Shown here piece by piece: positions 34,524 through 43,148 of a stretch of DNA of 64,000 bases (position 1 is its first letter; every line of letters starts with the position of its first letter). The notes beneath the pieces were generated by a model that was given only the letters and a program-made list of their open reading frames with translations, ran no database searches and was not told the DNA's origin. The position numbers and the translations under genes were made by a program. This stretch comes from an uncultured Chitinophaga sp. (lineage in GTDB: Bacteria; Bacteroidota; Bacteroidia; Chitinophagales; Chitinophagaceae): the NCBI RefSeq assembly GCF_937898475.1, contig NZ_CALEJS010000026.1:186001-250000 (forward strand). The letters run 5' to 3'.

Positions 34524-35687
34524 CTAGGGTTTAAGTACCACCTTCACACAATTATCCTCTTTTTTGTTGAAGATATCATACATCTGCGCTGCATCGGTCA
34601 ATGGCACGGTATGAGTAATAATATCATCCAGCACTACTTTGCCATCCGCTACCAGCCGGATAAGATTGTCCAGCCACCGTTGCACCCATGCCTGGCCGCC
34701 CATCAGCTGTATACTTTTTTCAAACCACTGGTACAGCGGGTAGTTATCATACGGGGATCCGTATACGCCAACAACGGAAACCCGTCCGCCACGGCGTACG
34801 GTATCAAAACAGCTTTTCAGGGCCGACATACTGCCTTTTTCTGCCTGCAGCACATTTGCGGCTTTCTGAAGTACGGTACGGTGTGCTTCCATTCCAACTG
34901 CATCTATGCAAACATCGGCGCCATAGCCGCCGGTCATCGCGCGTACCGCTTCTGCTACATCCACTTCTTCGTAATTAATAACTTCTGATTTTGCGGTGAG
35001 CTGTGCTTTCTCCAGACGGTAAGGCAGCCTGTCTACGCCAATCACTCTTTTAGCGCCGTGCAGCCAGGCGGCTTTCTGTGCCATGATGCCTACCGGTCCG
35101 CAGCCAAATACCACTACGGTATCGCCGGGCGCTACCTGCGCCCATTCACAGGCCGCCCATCCTGTAGGGAATATATCCGTCAGGAAAAGCATCTGTTCAT
35201 CCGGCAGATCACCTGGCACCACCCGCAGGTTATGATCAGCATACAGCACCCTGGCATATTCTGCCTGTCCGCCGCTTACGGCGCCATACAGGTCTGTATA
35301 TCCATACAACGCAGCGCCGGCTCCCTTCATCTTGATGATCTCACCGGAGGGGCCATACATTTCCGGGTTGGAGTTTTCACAATGGGTGGGAAGCTCCATA
35401 TTACAGAAATGGCAATGGCCGCAGGCAATGGGGAAGGGCACTATCACGCGGTCTCCCGGTTTTATTTTAACGACAGCGCTACCTACCTCTTCTACAATGC
35501 CCATAAATTCATGTCCCAGTACCAGGTCATGCGGCTGGGGGATCATTCCATTGTAAATATGGAGGTCTGATCCGCAAATGGCCGTGGAGGTTACGCGGAT
35601 AATGGCGTCTGTTGGCGCCTGGATAACAGGATCGTCTACGTTGTCAACGCTTACATCTTTGGGTTTGTGAAATACCAGCGCTTTCAT
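34524..35687 (-). CDS. Zinc-dependent alcohol dehydrogenase (glutathione-independent formaldehyde-dehydrogenase-like)
   Basis: 387 residues of the medium-chain dehydrogenase family. The catalytic zinc site is CGSD (about 38) with GHE at about 60-65; a structural zinc region CGHCHFCNMELPTHC sits at 93-107; the NAD site reads GCGPVG at about 190. The long insert before the Rossmann domain and AEYARVLYADHNLRVVP match the FdhA-like subgroup. It oxidises an alcohol or aldehyde in the cytosol. It begins 1.2 kb upstream of the SusR-like gene on the same strand with 50 bases between them. Confidence 0.9.
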   Translation of the reverse strand: MKALVFHKPKDVSVDNVDDPVIQAPTDAIIRVTSTAICGSDLHIYNGMIPQPHDLVLGHEFMGIVEEVGSAVVKIKPGDRVIVPFPIACGHCHFCNMELPTHCENSNPEMYGPSGEIIKMKGAGAALYGYTDLYGAVSGGQAEYARVLYADHNLRVVPGDLPDEQMLFLTDIFPTGWAACEWAQVAPGDTVVVFGCGPVGIMAQKAAWLHGAKRVIGVDRLPYRLEKAQLTAKSEVINYEEVDVAEAVRAMTGGYGADVCIDAVGMEAHRTVLQKAANVLQAEKGSMSALKSCFDTVRRGGRVSVVGVYGSPYDNYPLYQWFEKSIQLMGGQAWVQRWLDNLIRLVADGKVVLDDIITHTVPLTDAAQMYDIFNKKEDNCVKVVLKP

Positions 35688-35831
35688 AATTGTACTTTAA
35701 TGGATCAGGAAATAATGACTACGTCATCAGTCCTGCAATTATGAAACCTGATATTAAACAGCCTTTAAACAGCAGTTGAAACTTGAATATTGGGTATATT
35801 TTTCCTGAAACCGGGGCAGTGTATCAGCGGC

Positions 35832-36128
35832 TCAGCGATGGTGCTTAAGCACAATCCTGTAGCGGGCTTTACCTTCCTGCAGCTGCCTGATCGCCTCATT
35901 CACTTTTTCCATCGGGAACTCCTCAACAATCGGGTAAATATTATGCCTTACACAGAAATCCAGCATGGTCCTGATCAATGCAGGGCTGCCGCCCGGACTG
36001 CCGGCAATTGATTTTCCGCCATTGATCAGGCTGAAAGAAGGAACAACCACCGGTTCGGGTACAATACCTACTATATGAAACCTTCCCTTATTGGCAAGGC
36101 AGCTTAAATAGCTGTCCCAATCTTGACT
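35832..36128 (-). pseudogene. 3' remnant of an NAD(P)-dependent alcohol dehydrogenase
   Basis: The last 95 or so codons of a cinnamyl-alcohol-dehydrogenase-like protein: DWDSYLSCLANKGRFHIVG, PSFSLINGGKSIAGSPGGSP, MLDFCVRHNIYPIVEEFPMEKVNEA and ARYRIVLKHH are all standard C-terminal blocks of that family. Everything upstream, including both zinc sites and the nucleotide motif, is missing. The homology begins at about 36128, exactly where the AraC gene's own homology ends, so a deletion joined the two. An open frame extends upstream to 36206 but is antisense-style AraC DNA. No function is expected. Confidence 0.8.
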
Positions 36129-36993
36129 GCCGGGGAGGATGCCCGGTTTTCTTTTTAAAGAAGTTGTAGAAGTAATTAGGATGTTCAAAGCCCAGGCTGT
36201 AGCCAATTTCAGCCGCCGTCCAGCCGGTATGCCTCAGCAGGGCCTTTGCCTCCAGTAATATCCTGTCGGAGATATGCTCCGAAGTGGGTTTGCCGCTTAC
36301 CTGCTGAAGGGCATGGTTCAGATGGTTAACATGGATGGACAGTGCATTTGCAAAGTCGCCTGCCTTTCTCAGTTTCAGTGAATGATCCGGCGCATCGACA
36401 GGGAACTGTCTTTCCAGCAGCTCAAAAAACCGGGAGGCGATGCGTTCAGCGGCGGTATGTTGTTTTATCTCATTGACAGCAGGCGCCATCTTCAGCGCTT
36501 CATGAATAATGAGAGGGAGATAACTGCGCAGCAGATCATATTTGTATACGTAGTCCGACGCTATCTCTGCAAGCATTTTACGGAAGATGCCACTGATATA
36601 TTTTACCTGTGCGCTTTTCAGGAAGTACACAGGATGGCTGCCGGTCTTAAAGATGGGGGAGTGCTGGATACTTTCATTACGGTCGTTCCCATGCAGGAAT
36701 TCTTTCCTGAACAGGCAGAAGAAACCGGGTTGCTCCGGAGAGATGGGCTCCCAGGCAAAAGGCATGAGGGGGTTGAAAAATACCAGTGCCGGCTGTCTGA
36801 TCTCAATATCATGATGGTGCCAGCTAAGCCTGCTTTTGCCCTGCAGCAGTGATATTTTATAAAAATCCCTCCTGTTATAGATGTGAGGTTCGTTACAGTA
36901 AGATTCGTTTTCAAACACATTCACCAGGCTGGCGGTTTCAGGAAAAATGCCCCGTTCATGATAAAACGCTTCAACAGTCTGTTTCTTTCTCAT
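36088..36993 (-). CDS. AraC family transcriptional regulator (paralogue 3), tail altered by deletion
   Basis: 301 residues, paralogous to the genes at 13999 and 23261: short leader ending FY at 10-11, RRDFYKISLLQGKSRL, SIHVNHLNHALQQVSGKPTSE and FEHPNYFYNFFKKKTGHPP. After HPPRQSR the reading continues for about ten residues in DNA that belongs to the adjacent dehydrogenase remnant, so the natural C-terminus is replaced or extended. The DNA-binding domain is complete, so the protein may still work. Its former target was probably the now truncated dehydrogenase. A TAGTTTTG -7 element lies four bases from the ATG. Confidence 0.88.
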   Translation of the reverse strand: MRKKQTVEAFYHERGIFPETASLVNVFENESYCNEPHIYNRRDFYKISLLQGKSRLSWHHHDIEIRQPALVFFNPLMPFAWEPISPEQPGFFCLFRKEFLHGNDRNESIQHSPIFKTGSHPVYFLKSAQVKYISGIFRKMLAEIASDYVYKYDLLRSYLPLIIHEALKMAPAVNEIKQHTAAERIASRFFELLERQFPVDAPDHSLKLRKAGDFANALSIHVNHLNHALQQVSGKPTSEHISDRILLEAKALLRHTGWTAAEIGYSLGFEHPNYFYNFFKKKTGHPPRQSRLGQLFKLPCQ

Positions 36994-36997
36994 AGAT

Positions 36998-37005
36998 CAA
37001 AACTA
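36998..37005 (-). promoter_or_regulatory. -7 promoter element TAGTTTTG, 4 bases before AraC paralogue 3
   Basis: On the minus strand TAGTTTTG ends four bases before the ATG at 36993, the same spacing as at the paralogue at 13999. Confidence 0.55.
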
Positions 37006-37127
37006 AGTAATCAGCCCTTAAAGTGCATGCCTGCTGCCATTCAGCGGCCCAATGTGACCATTAACCGGTTTTTCCTTGCATTTGTAAACCGGGATGACTA
37101 TTTTCCGCCATTCACCTATATGAACGC

Positions 37128-38234
37128 ATGGTAACAGGAACATTAACATCACCGAAGACAGCTGCGGACTTACTGAAAAGCAGGCAGCATTTTGAATTAC
37201 TGGATGGCCTCAGAGGCGTAGCTGCCCTTGTGGTGGTTGTATTCCATTTCCTGGAATTTGTATATCCGGATTATAGCAATAGCCCGGCAGGGCACGGGTT
37301 CCTGGCAGTAGACTTCTTCTTCTGCCTGAGTGGGTTTGTGATTGCTTATGCCTATGACGACCGCATCGGGAAGATAGGCGTTAAAGAATTTTTTAAGTCA
37401 AGGTTGATCCGTCTGCATCCCCTGGTGATGTTTGGGGCTGTACTTGGTTTGATCACTTACCTGTTTGATCCCTTTGCCGCACCGCCCGCAGGCTATGGCA
37501 TTGGTCAGGTGGCAGTGATCTTTATTACCTGCATGCTGCTGATCCCTTATCCTTTTATGGAGGAGCGCTTTAACAACCTGTTCCTCCTTAACGCGCCTGC
37601 CTGGTCGCTGTTCTGGGAGTATATTGCCAATATTGTCTACGCGCTCATCCTGTGTAAACTACCCAGGCGTATATTACTGCTGGTGGGCATTGCAGCAGCG
37701 GTATGGCTCAGCTATGTAGCCTATAGTGCGGGTAACCTGCTGGGAGGCTGGGGTTCCGCCTCTATCCCGGATGGTATCGCACGGGTGTCTTTTTCTTTTA
37801 CTGCAGGCATGCTGGTATACCGTTATAATTTCATTATAAAGAATAAGCTCGGCTTCCTGGGACTGACTATCCTGTTGCTGGCAGCATTGCTGATGCCGGG
37901 CACCAAACTGAACTGGCTGACGGAGCTGGTGGCGGTAGTAGTGTATTTTCCGCTGCTGGTGGCGCTGGGTGCAGGTTCCCAACTGAATGACCGGGCCAGG
38001 GGCATATGTGCTTTCTCCGGTAAGATCTCGTACCCGCTCTACATGACGCACTATGGCTTTATCTGGATATTTGGCCACTACTACAATGAACATAAGCCAG
38101 GCGGTACGGAGCTGTTCCAGGTGATAGCCCTCTCAACGCTGGCGCTCATCGGGCTGGCTTATCTTGTGTTGAAACTGTATGATGAGCCTTTGCGGAAATA
38201 CCTTACCGGTAAGAGAAAGAAAATTGCCAGCTAA
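37128..38234 (+). CDS. Acyltransferase-3 (OafA/YrhL) family membrane protein
   Basis: 368 residues with about 10 hydrophobic segments. The N-terminal FELLDGLRGVAALVVVVFHF carries the catalytic His of the acyltransferase-3 family, followed by FLAVDFFFCLSGFVIAYAY, KSRLIRLHPL and a C-terminal SYPLYMTHY block. Members transfer acetyl or other acyl groups to surface polysaccharides, lipids or antibiotics at the inner membrane. Divergent from the AraC gene. No polysaccharide genes are nearby, so the acceptor is unknown. Confidence 0.9.
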   Translation: MVTGTLTSPKTAADLLKSRQHFELLDGLRGVAALVVVVFHFLEFVYPDYSNSPAGHGFLAVDFFFCLSGFVIAYAYDDRIGKIGVKEFFKSRLIRLHPLVMFGAVLGLITYLFDPFAAPPAGYGIGQVAVIFITCMLLIPYPFMEERFNNLFLLNAPAWSLFWEYIANIVYALILCKLPRRILLLVGIAAAVWLSYVAYSAGNLLGGWGSASIPDGIARVSFSFTAGMLVYRYNFIIKNKLGFLGLTILLLAALLMPGTKLNWLTELVAVVVYFPLLVALGAGSQLNDRARGICAFSGKISYPLYMTHYGFIWIFGHYYNEHKPGGTELFQVIALSTLALIGLAYLVLKLYDEPLRKYLTGKRKKIAS

Positions 38235-38271
38235 CGGCAACGCGGGTAAATACTTTTATCTGCTGAATCTT

Positions 38272-38279
38272 TATCTTTG
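38272..38279 (+). promoter_or_regulatory. -7 promoter element TATCTTTG for the metallo-beta-lactamase gene
   Basis: TATCTTTG matches TAnnTTTG and lies 22 bases upstream of the ATG at 38301, giving a 15-base leader. Confidence 0.55.
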
Positions 38280-38300
38280 GTGCCTTCAGACACAAATATT

Positions 38301-39173
38301 ATGATGCTGTTTAAAAGATTGTTACCCGTATTCTTTGCTGTTGCTGTCAGCTGTTCTGCCTATGCTCAAAAGCTTGTAAGGCTTCCCAACCTGGATAAGG
38401 AATGGTCGCAGGACTACCCGCCTTTCCGTATTGCAGGTAACCTGTATTACGTTGGTACCTACGAGCTGGCGGCTTACCTGGTTGCCACCCCGCAGGGACA
38501 CGTACTGATTAATACAGGATTGGATGATTCCGCCCCCCTGATCCGTGCTCACGTAGAAAAGCTCGGCTTTAAGATAAAGGATATCAAAATACTGCTGACC
38601 AACCAGGCGCATTTTGACCATGTAGGCGCTATGGCTGCCATTAAGGAGGCAAGCGGCGCGCAAATGATGGTGAGTGCAAAAGATGCTCCGTCAATGGCAG
38701 ACGGTGGCAATTCAGACTATGTGATGGGAGGTAAAGGCCCTATGTTCCTGCCCGTAAAAGCCGGACGGCTGCTGCACGACCGTGATACCATACAACTGGG
38801 CGGTACAGCCATTGTGATGCTTGATCATCCCGGCCATACCAGGGGCTCCTGCAGCTTTTTGATCGATGTAAAGGATGAACGTCAAACCTATCGTGTGCTG
38901 ATTGCCAATATGCCTTCTATACTGGACGAAACAAAGCTGGCAGGTATGCCGGGTTACCCGGAAGTAGGTAAAGATTATGCCTATACGCTGAAAGCTATGA
39001 AAGGTTTACAATTTGATCTCTGGCTGGCTGCTCACGCCAGTCAGTTTAGGTTGCATAAAAAGCATCAGCCGGGAGATGCTTACCAGCCGGAAGTTTTTAA
39101 AGACCGTGCAGGGTATGATGCGGCACTGGAGGCGTTAACAAAGGCGTATCAGAAAAAGCTGAACGATAAATAG
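38301..39173 (+). CDS. Subclass B3 metallo-beta-lactamase, GOB-like (Q116 type)
   Basis: 290 residues from the ATG at 38301, with a signal peptide ending SAYAQ. The metal motif reads N-Q-A-H-F-D-H (about 101-107), so the usual first histidine of B3 (His116) is glutamine; later ligands are the histidines in DHPGHTRGS and AAHASQF. LIANMPS places methionine where most B3 enzymes have serine 221. Gln116 plus Met221 is the combination known from the GOB enzymes of Elizabethkingia. It should be a periplasmic zinc enzyme hydrolysing beta-lactams, including carbapenems; activity is predicted only. It has its own promoter. Confidence 0.88.
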   Translation: MMLFKRLLPVFFAVAVSCSAYAQKLVRLPNLDKEWSQDYPPFRIAGNLYYVGTYELAAYLVATPQGHVLINTGLDDSAPLIRAHVEKLGFKIKDIKILLTNQAHFDHVGAMAAIKEASGAQMMVSAKDAPSMADGGNSDYVMGGKGPMFLPVKAGRLLHDRDTIQLGGTAIVMLDHPGHTRGSCSFLIDVKDERQTYRVLIANMPSILDETKLAGMPGYPEVGKDYAYTLKAMKGLQFDLWLAAHASQFRLHKKHQPGDAYQPEVFKDRAGYDAALEALTKAYQKKLNDK

Positions 39174-39209
39174 TATTATTTCTTTTTTCGTTTTACCAAA
39201 CGGCGATAA

Positions 39210-39977
39210 ACCAGGCAACCGCATGGAAGAACATGGTGGACGAGGCTGCCATGGGGCTGGGGATTGTCTGATATGGGACCACTGGAAGACAGGAACAACC
39301 CGCTGCCGTCCGAACTGAACAACGCTGCCATTGAACCGGTGGTGAAACAATATGATGAGCTGCGCTACCGCCTGATGCCGTATACCTACACACTGGCCTG
39401 GGAAGCCCGTAATACCGGTATGCCTTTTATGCGGGCTATGTGGCTGCACTATCCTACAGATACCATAGCCAGCCGGATGGGTAAACAGTACCTCTGGGGC
39501 CGCGACCTGCTGATAGCGCCGGTATACCAGCCGCATGCCACCACACGCACCGTTTATCTTCCGGAGGGCGACTGGTACGATTGGTGGACGAATACAAAGG
39601 AGACGGGTGCAAAGATGATCACCCGTAAAGTAGACCTTTCCATTATGCCCATTTATGTAAGGGCCGGGGCCATTATCCCGGTTGATCCGATAAGACAATA
39701 CACCGCGCAAACAGTGAATGATCCCACTACTTTAAAAGTCTATCGTGGCGCTGACGGACAGTACACTTTGTACGAAGATGATGGTACCAGTGAAGACTAC
39801 CTGAAGGGTAAAACCACGCTTACCCGCTTTACATGGGATGATGATGCGGGGAAATTTACAATTGCGCCCCTCAGCAAAGGCAACATCAAAAAGCGCGTAT
39901 TTAATGTACAGCTGCTGCCCGAAGGAACCACCAGGCAGATAACCTATAATGACCGCCCTGTCAGCATTGTTTTCTAG
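39210..39977 (+). pseudogene. 3' remnant of a GH31 alpha-glucosidase/xylosidase
   Basis: The frame from 39210 (after an in-frame TAA at 39207) encodes roughly 255 residues matching the C-terminal third of GH31 enzymes: HGRTWWTRLPWGWG, then PVVKQYDELRYRLMPYTYTLAWEA, MPFMRAMWLHYP, YLWGRDLLIAPVY, and the beta-sandwich VRAGAIIPV and YEDDGTSEDYLKG. The (beta/alpha)8 core with nucleophile and acid aspartates is absent; typical GH31 proteins have 700 or more residues. The remnant begins 36 bases after the metallo-beta-lactamase stop. TTG 39264 or ATG 39273 could start translation, but catalysis is excluded. The stop shares CTAG with the convergent LMF gene. Confidence 0.82.
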
Positions 39978-41473
39978 GGGATCCAGCCTCGCCGTTTCAG
40001 TGATCCTAACAACCTGGGATCATCTGCTGAAAGGGGCGGCAGCCAGTAACTGCCAATACGTGTACGGGTCCACCAAAGCCCTTCCGGGTTACCGGGCCTG
40101 GCAAAACGGTAACGATACAGGATAGCGCGTATGTAACGTGGGGGCTTGTCCGGGAAAGGATTACCGGCAAACAGTTTCAGCGTAGCAGGATCATTGTGCA
40201 GCAGTTTCCAGATAAGGTGCAAGGTCCACGGATATTCGTCAGGACCAGACATGGACGCAAACCACATCTGCCAGTCTAAACGCGGTTGGTAAGGGGCGAT
40301 CTGCGGCGGACGTTTATCAGGCGCCACGGGCAGGGCTTTATACGGATAGGCTTTCCAGTGGGCGTTATCATCAGGATGTTCATCCACCGTTCCTTCAAAT
40401 ACGACATTGAACCGTTCCTTTCCCACTGATCCGAATGCACCGTAAGTGTTCACCAGCTCCAGGGGATCAAAGGACGCGTTCATCAGCTGCCGGGAGGAAA
40501 ACATATTGTAAACGGGCTGTATGCTGAGCAAGGCAATCAGCACGGTAATGGCCCAGGAACATAATTGCATACCAGCATGCGGTTCGGCGTGATCCTGCGC
40601 CGTTGCCGCCATCCGCACCAGTTTTTTTGGAAGAAGTTTTGACCAGCAGGCATCATCAAAGCAGGCCAACACCGGTACAATGGTAAGCCAGTTCAGAAAG
40701 GAAAGGTTCCCGCTGAGGATGATAGTCAGCTGAAACAGGATGATCACTATACCCGCAATATAGCGCGCCATACGCGGCCAGAACAGGAACCAGGGGGCGA
40801 GCAGCTCTGCAAGATGGTTGAACCAGACGCCGGCCTTTAATACAAGCGGCGGCATAAAATGGAACAGGCGGCTCAGCGGACCCGGTATAGGCTGTGTTTC
40901 GAAATGGTAGTACAGGGCAGTGCCGTCACGCCAAACTTCATCTCCACGCATCTTGATCAATCCCGCACCCAGCATTACACGAAAGGCCAGCCAGCGGAAA
41001 AGGATGATAATGGCCAGCGGCGGTGGTCTTTTGGGGAACGGACGCATATCCAGCAGCGGGCACAGAAAGATGGCAAGAAATCCTGTTTCCAGCAGCTGGA
41101 TCTCCCAACCGTAACCGTACCACTCCTGTCCCACATGTACCAGTGACATATAGAGCAGCCAGAGTATGGTCAGCATGATGGCATTGGCAAAGCCCGCCAA
41201 CATCACGCAGGAAAGCAGGAAACCAATCCAGGCTACTGCCTGTAACGCTGCATCGCCCCGCACAAACCAGAACAGGGAAGGTATGCGCCTGAAGCCTGCA
41301 CCTGTAGAACCAAAACGCTCAACAACGCGTTGCAGGAAATGATCCACCGGCAGCAGGCCGTTTTCTCCGATCAGCGGCACCACCTGGTAGATAGCCGCCA
41401 GGAAGGCGACGGCGTATATCGCTCCAAGCAGGCGAAGGAGGACGAAACGGGTAAGCCAGTAGGAAGGTACCAT
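39974..41473 (-). CDS. Lipase maturation factor (LMF) family membrane protein
   Basis: 499 residues. Six or seven hydrophobic helices in the first 330 residues (start FVLLRLLGAIYAVAFLAAIYQVVPLIGENGLLP), with the family blocks LIKMRGDEVWRDGTALYYHFETQPIP and WFNHLAELLAPWFLF; the soluble C-terminal region carries DEHPDDNAHWKAYPYK and PYQPRLDWQMWFASM. In animals LMF1 assists folding of lipases in the ER; the bacterial role is unknown. Convergent with the GH31 remnant (4-base overlap) and downstream of the OmpA gene, from which a terminator separates it. Confidence 0.87.
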   Translation of the reverse strand: MVPSYWLTRFVLLRLLGAIYAVAFLAAIYQVVPLIGENGLLPVDHFLQRVVERFGSTGAGFRRIPSLFWFVRGDAALQAVAWIGFLLSCVMLAGFANAIMLTILWLLYMSLVHVGQEWYGYGWEIQLLETGFLAIFLCPLLDMRPFPKRPPPLAIIILFRWLAFRVMLGAGLIKMRGDEVWRDGTALYYHFETQPIPGPLSRLFHFMPPLVLKAGVWFNHLAELLAPWFLFWPRMARYIAGIVIILFQLTIILSGNLSFLNWLTIVPVLACFDDACWSKLLPKKLVRMAATAQDHAEPHAGMQLCSWAITVLIALLSIQPVYNMFSSRQLMNASFDPLELVNTYGAFGSVGKERFNVVFEGTVDEHPDDNAHWKAYPYKALPVAPDKRPPQIAPYQPRLDWQMWFASMSGPDEYPWTLHLIWKLLHNDPATLKLFAGNPFPDKPPRYIRAILYRYRFARPGNPEGLWWTRTRIGSYWLPPLSADDPRLLGSLKRRGWIP

Positions 41474-41490
41474 TTCCTGAAGTTAAATAA

Positions 41491-41526
41491 AAAGCGGGTG
41501 CCCCATCAGCATGAGACACCCGCTTT
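41491..41526 (-). terminator. Terminator between the OmpA-family gene and the LMF gene
   Basis: AAAGCGGGTG (41491-41500) is an exact 10-bp complement of CACCCGCTTT (41517-41526); the minus strand continues into TTATTTAAC. It lies 16 bases after the OmpA-family stop. Confidence 0.75.
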
Positions 41527-41542
41527 AAGTTCCTTAGCTTAT

Positions 41543-42418
41543 TTATTGCTGAACCCCGGTAGAATCGCTATCCGGCGCCTTGTCTATCAGCTCCATAAAC
41601 TGGTCCAGTTTCGGTGTAACGATGATCTGTGTACGCCTGTTCCTGGCTTTGCCTTCCTCGGTACCGTTGGTAGCGATAGGATTGTATTCACCCCGGCCGC
41701 CGGCGGTTAACCTCTTAGGATCTACGCCGTGCTCGTTCTGCAGGGCTTGCACAACCGAGGATGCCCTCAGGGCGCTCAGGTCCCAGTTGTTGCGGATGTT
41801 CTTCTGCGAAATAGGCACATTATCCGTATTACCCTCGATCAGCACATCGTAATCTTTGTAGTCTTTGATGATCTTTGCCACTTTGGCCAGGGTTTCATTG
41901 GCAGTGGAAGAGATCTCATAGCTGCCGGATTTATACAGCATCTTGTCGGAAAGGGAGATGTACACTACACCCTTCAACACCTGTACATCCACATCCCTAA
42001 GCTCTTCGCGGCTCAGAGAACGGGTGAGGTTGTTGGTAAGCACCATGTTCAGCGAGTCGCTCTTGTTCTTCGTATTCACCAGGTGCTGTATATACCTGTT
42101 GGAAGCATTGATCTCGTCCACCAGTTTGGAGATGTTCACGTTGCCCTGGCTGGTGGAATTAAGGCACTTATCCAATGCAGCCTGCAGAGCTGCCAGTCCG
42201 GTACGCTGTGCTGCGATTTGTTCTTCCAGGCTCTCTACCCTTGTTTTTGCGCCGGTGAGCTCCCGCTGGGTGCTCTGGTACCGGCCATCCAGTTCCCTGT
42301 TCTGATTCTGTAAGTCATTATAACTTGATTGTAACTGGGCAAATTTCTTATTGCTCACACAACCTGTTGCTAAGGTAATCATCACCAGCGCAGCTGATGA
42401 CAGCATAAGTGTTTTCAT
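41543..42418 (-). CDS. OmpA family lipoprotein with coiled coil
   Basis: 291 residues from the ATG at 42418 (MKTLMLSS); three more residues are possible upstream. Lipoprotein signal with ATGC, a heptad-rich region at about 27-85 (NRELDGRYQSTQRELTGAKTR), a helical linker, and a C-terminal OmpA/MotB peptidoglycan-binding domain with IEGNTDNVP, NWDLSALRASSV and GGRGEYNPIATN. It should anchor the outer membrane to the cell wall. A terminator follows. Confidence 0.92.
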   Translation of the reverse strand: MKTLMLSSAALVMITLATGCVSNKKFAQLQSSYNDLQNQNRELDGRYQSTQRELTGAKTRVESLEEQIAAQRTGLAALQAALDKCLNSTSQGNVNISKLVDEINASNRYIQHLVNTKNKSDSLNMVLTNNLTRSLSREELRDVDVQVLKGVVYISLSDKMLYKSGSYEISSTANETLAKVAKIIKDYKDYDVLIEGNTDNVPISQKNIRNNWDLSALRASSVVQALQNEHGVDPKRLTAGGRGEYNPIATNGTEEGKARNRRTQIIVTPKLDQFMELIDKAPDSDSTGVQQ

Positions 42419-42649
42419 GCATTCCACATTTTATATTAATAAATCATTGACTTAATATGATAACACCCCAAATGAACAAAGGTTGTGCCATCTATGTAAG
42501 TTTAAGATTATCAGGTTGTTAAAGAGAATATAATGTTTTACGGGCGGCGCCGATCCGGGGGCTTGACCTGGGAGGATCAGGTAATTGTCGGTAATTTTAG
42601 CAGTGGATGGCAATCTTACTCAGCAATGTCGGTTGTGGTGGCAGGTGGA

Positions 42650-43147
42650 CTACTGCTTTGCCGCCTCCCTCGCCGTCAGCATTGTTACCGCTTCAACATT
42701 GCCCTGCTGAACAGCCAGATCAAGCGCCGTTAATCCACGGTTTTCGGTAATGGTCCTGTCTGCACCATGATCCAGCATCAGCTTTACCAGTGTATTTCTG
42801 CCAAACATGACGGCGAACATAAGGGCAGTACCACCATTGCCATGACGGAGGTTCAGGTTGGCGCCATGACTGATCAGCAGTTCTGCAATTGCGGGATAGC
42901 CCCTGAAGCAAACACCCATGAGGGCGGTATTCCCGCCATGGTCGCAGGCGTTCACATCGGCGCCCGCCTCCAGTAGTATACGGGCGGCTTCCAGCTGCCC
43001 GTTGTAGCTGGCTATTATTAAGGGAGTATACCCCCGTGCATCCCGCACATCAGGGGTGTTAAACCGGCCGATATTGTGCTGGAGGAATAATGTATCTCCT
43101 GATCTGGCCGCGTTAAATAGTTCATTTGGATTGCCTGGTATATTCAT
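42650..43147 (-). CDS. Ankyrin repeat protein downstream of catalase (AnkB-like)
   Basis: 165 residues from the ATG at 43147 (MNIPGNPNELFNAARSG). Four ankyrin repeats are visible: RGYTPLIIASYNGQLEAARILLEAGADVN, GGNTALMGVCFRGYPAIAELLISHGANL, GGTALMFAVMFGRNTLVKLMLDHGAD and RGLTALDLAVQQGNVEAVTML. No signal peptide. It starts one base after the catalase stop, so the genes are cotranscribed. In Pseudomonas aeruginosa the ankyrin protein AnkB next to KatB is needed for full catalase activity and is periplasmic; whether this one acts in the same way is inference. Confidence 0.88.
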   Translation of the reverse strand: MNIPGNPNELFNAARSGDTLFLQHNIGRFNTPDVRDARGYTPLIIASYNGQLEAARILLEAGADVNACDHGGNTALMGVCFRGYPAIAELLISHGANLNLRHGNGGTALMFAVMFGRNTLVKLMLDHGADRTITENRGLTALDLAVQQGNVEAVTMLTAREAAKQ

Positions 43148-43148
43148 G

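Noticed and set aside
42533..42733. Plus-strand frame after the OmpA gene start
   Set aside because: It overlaps the ankyrin gene antisense and lacks protein character.
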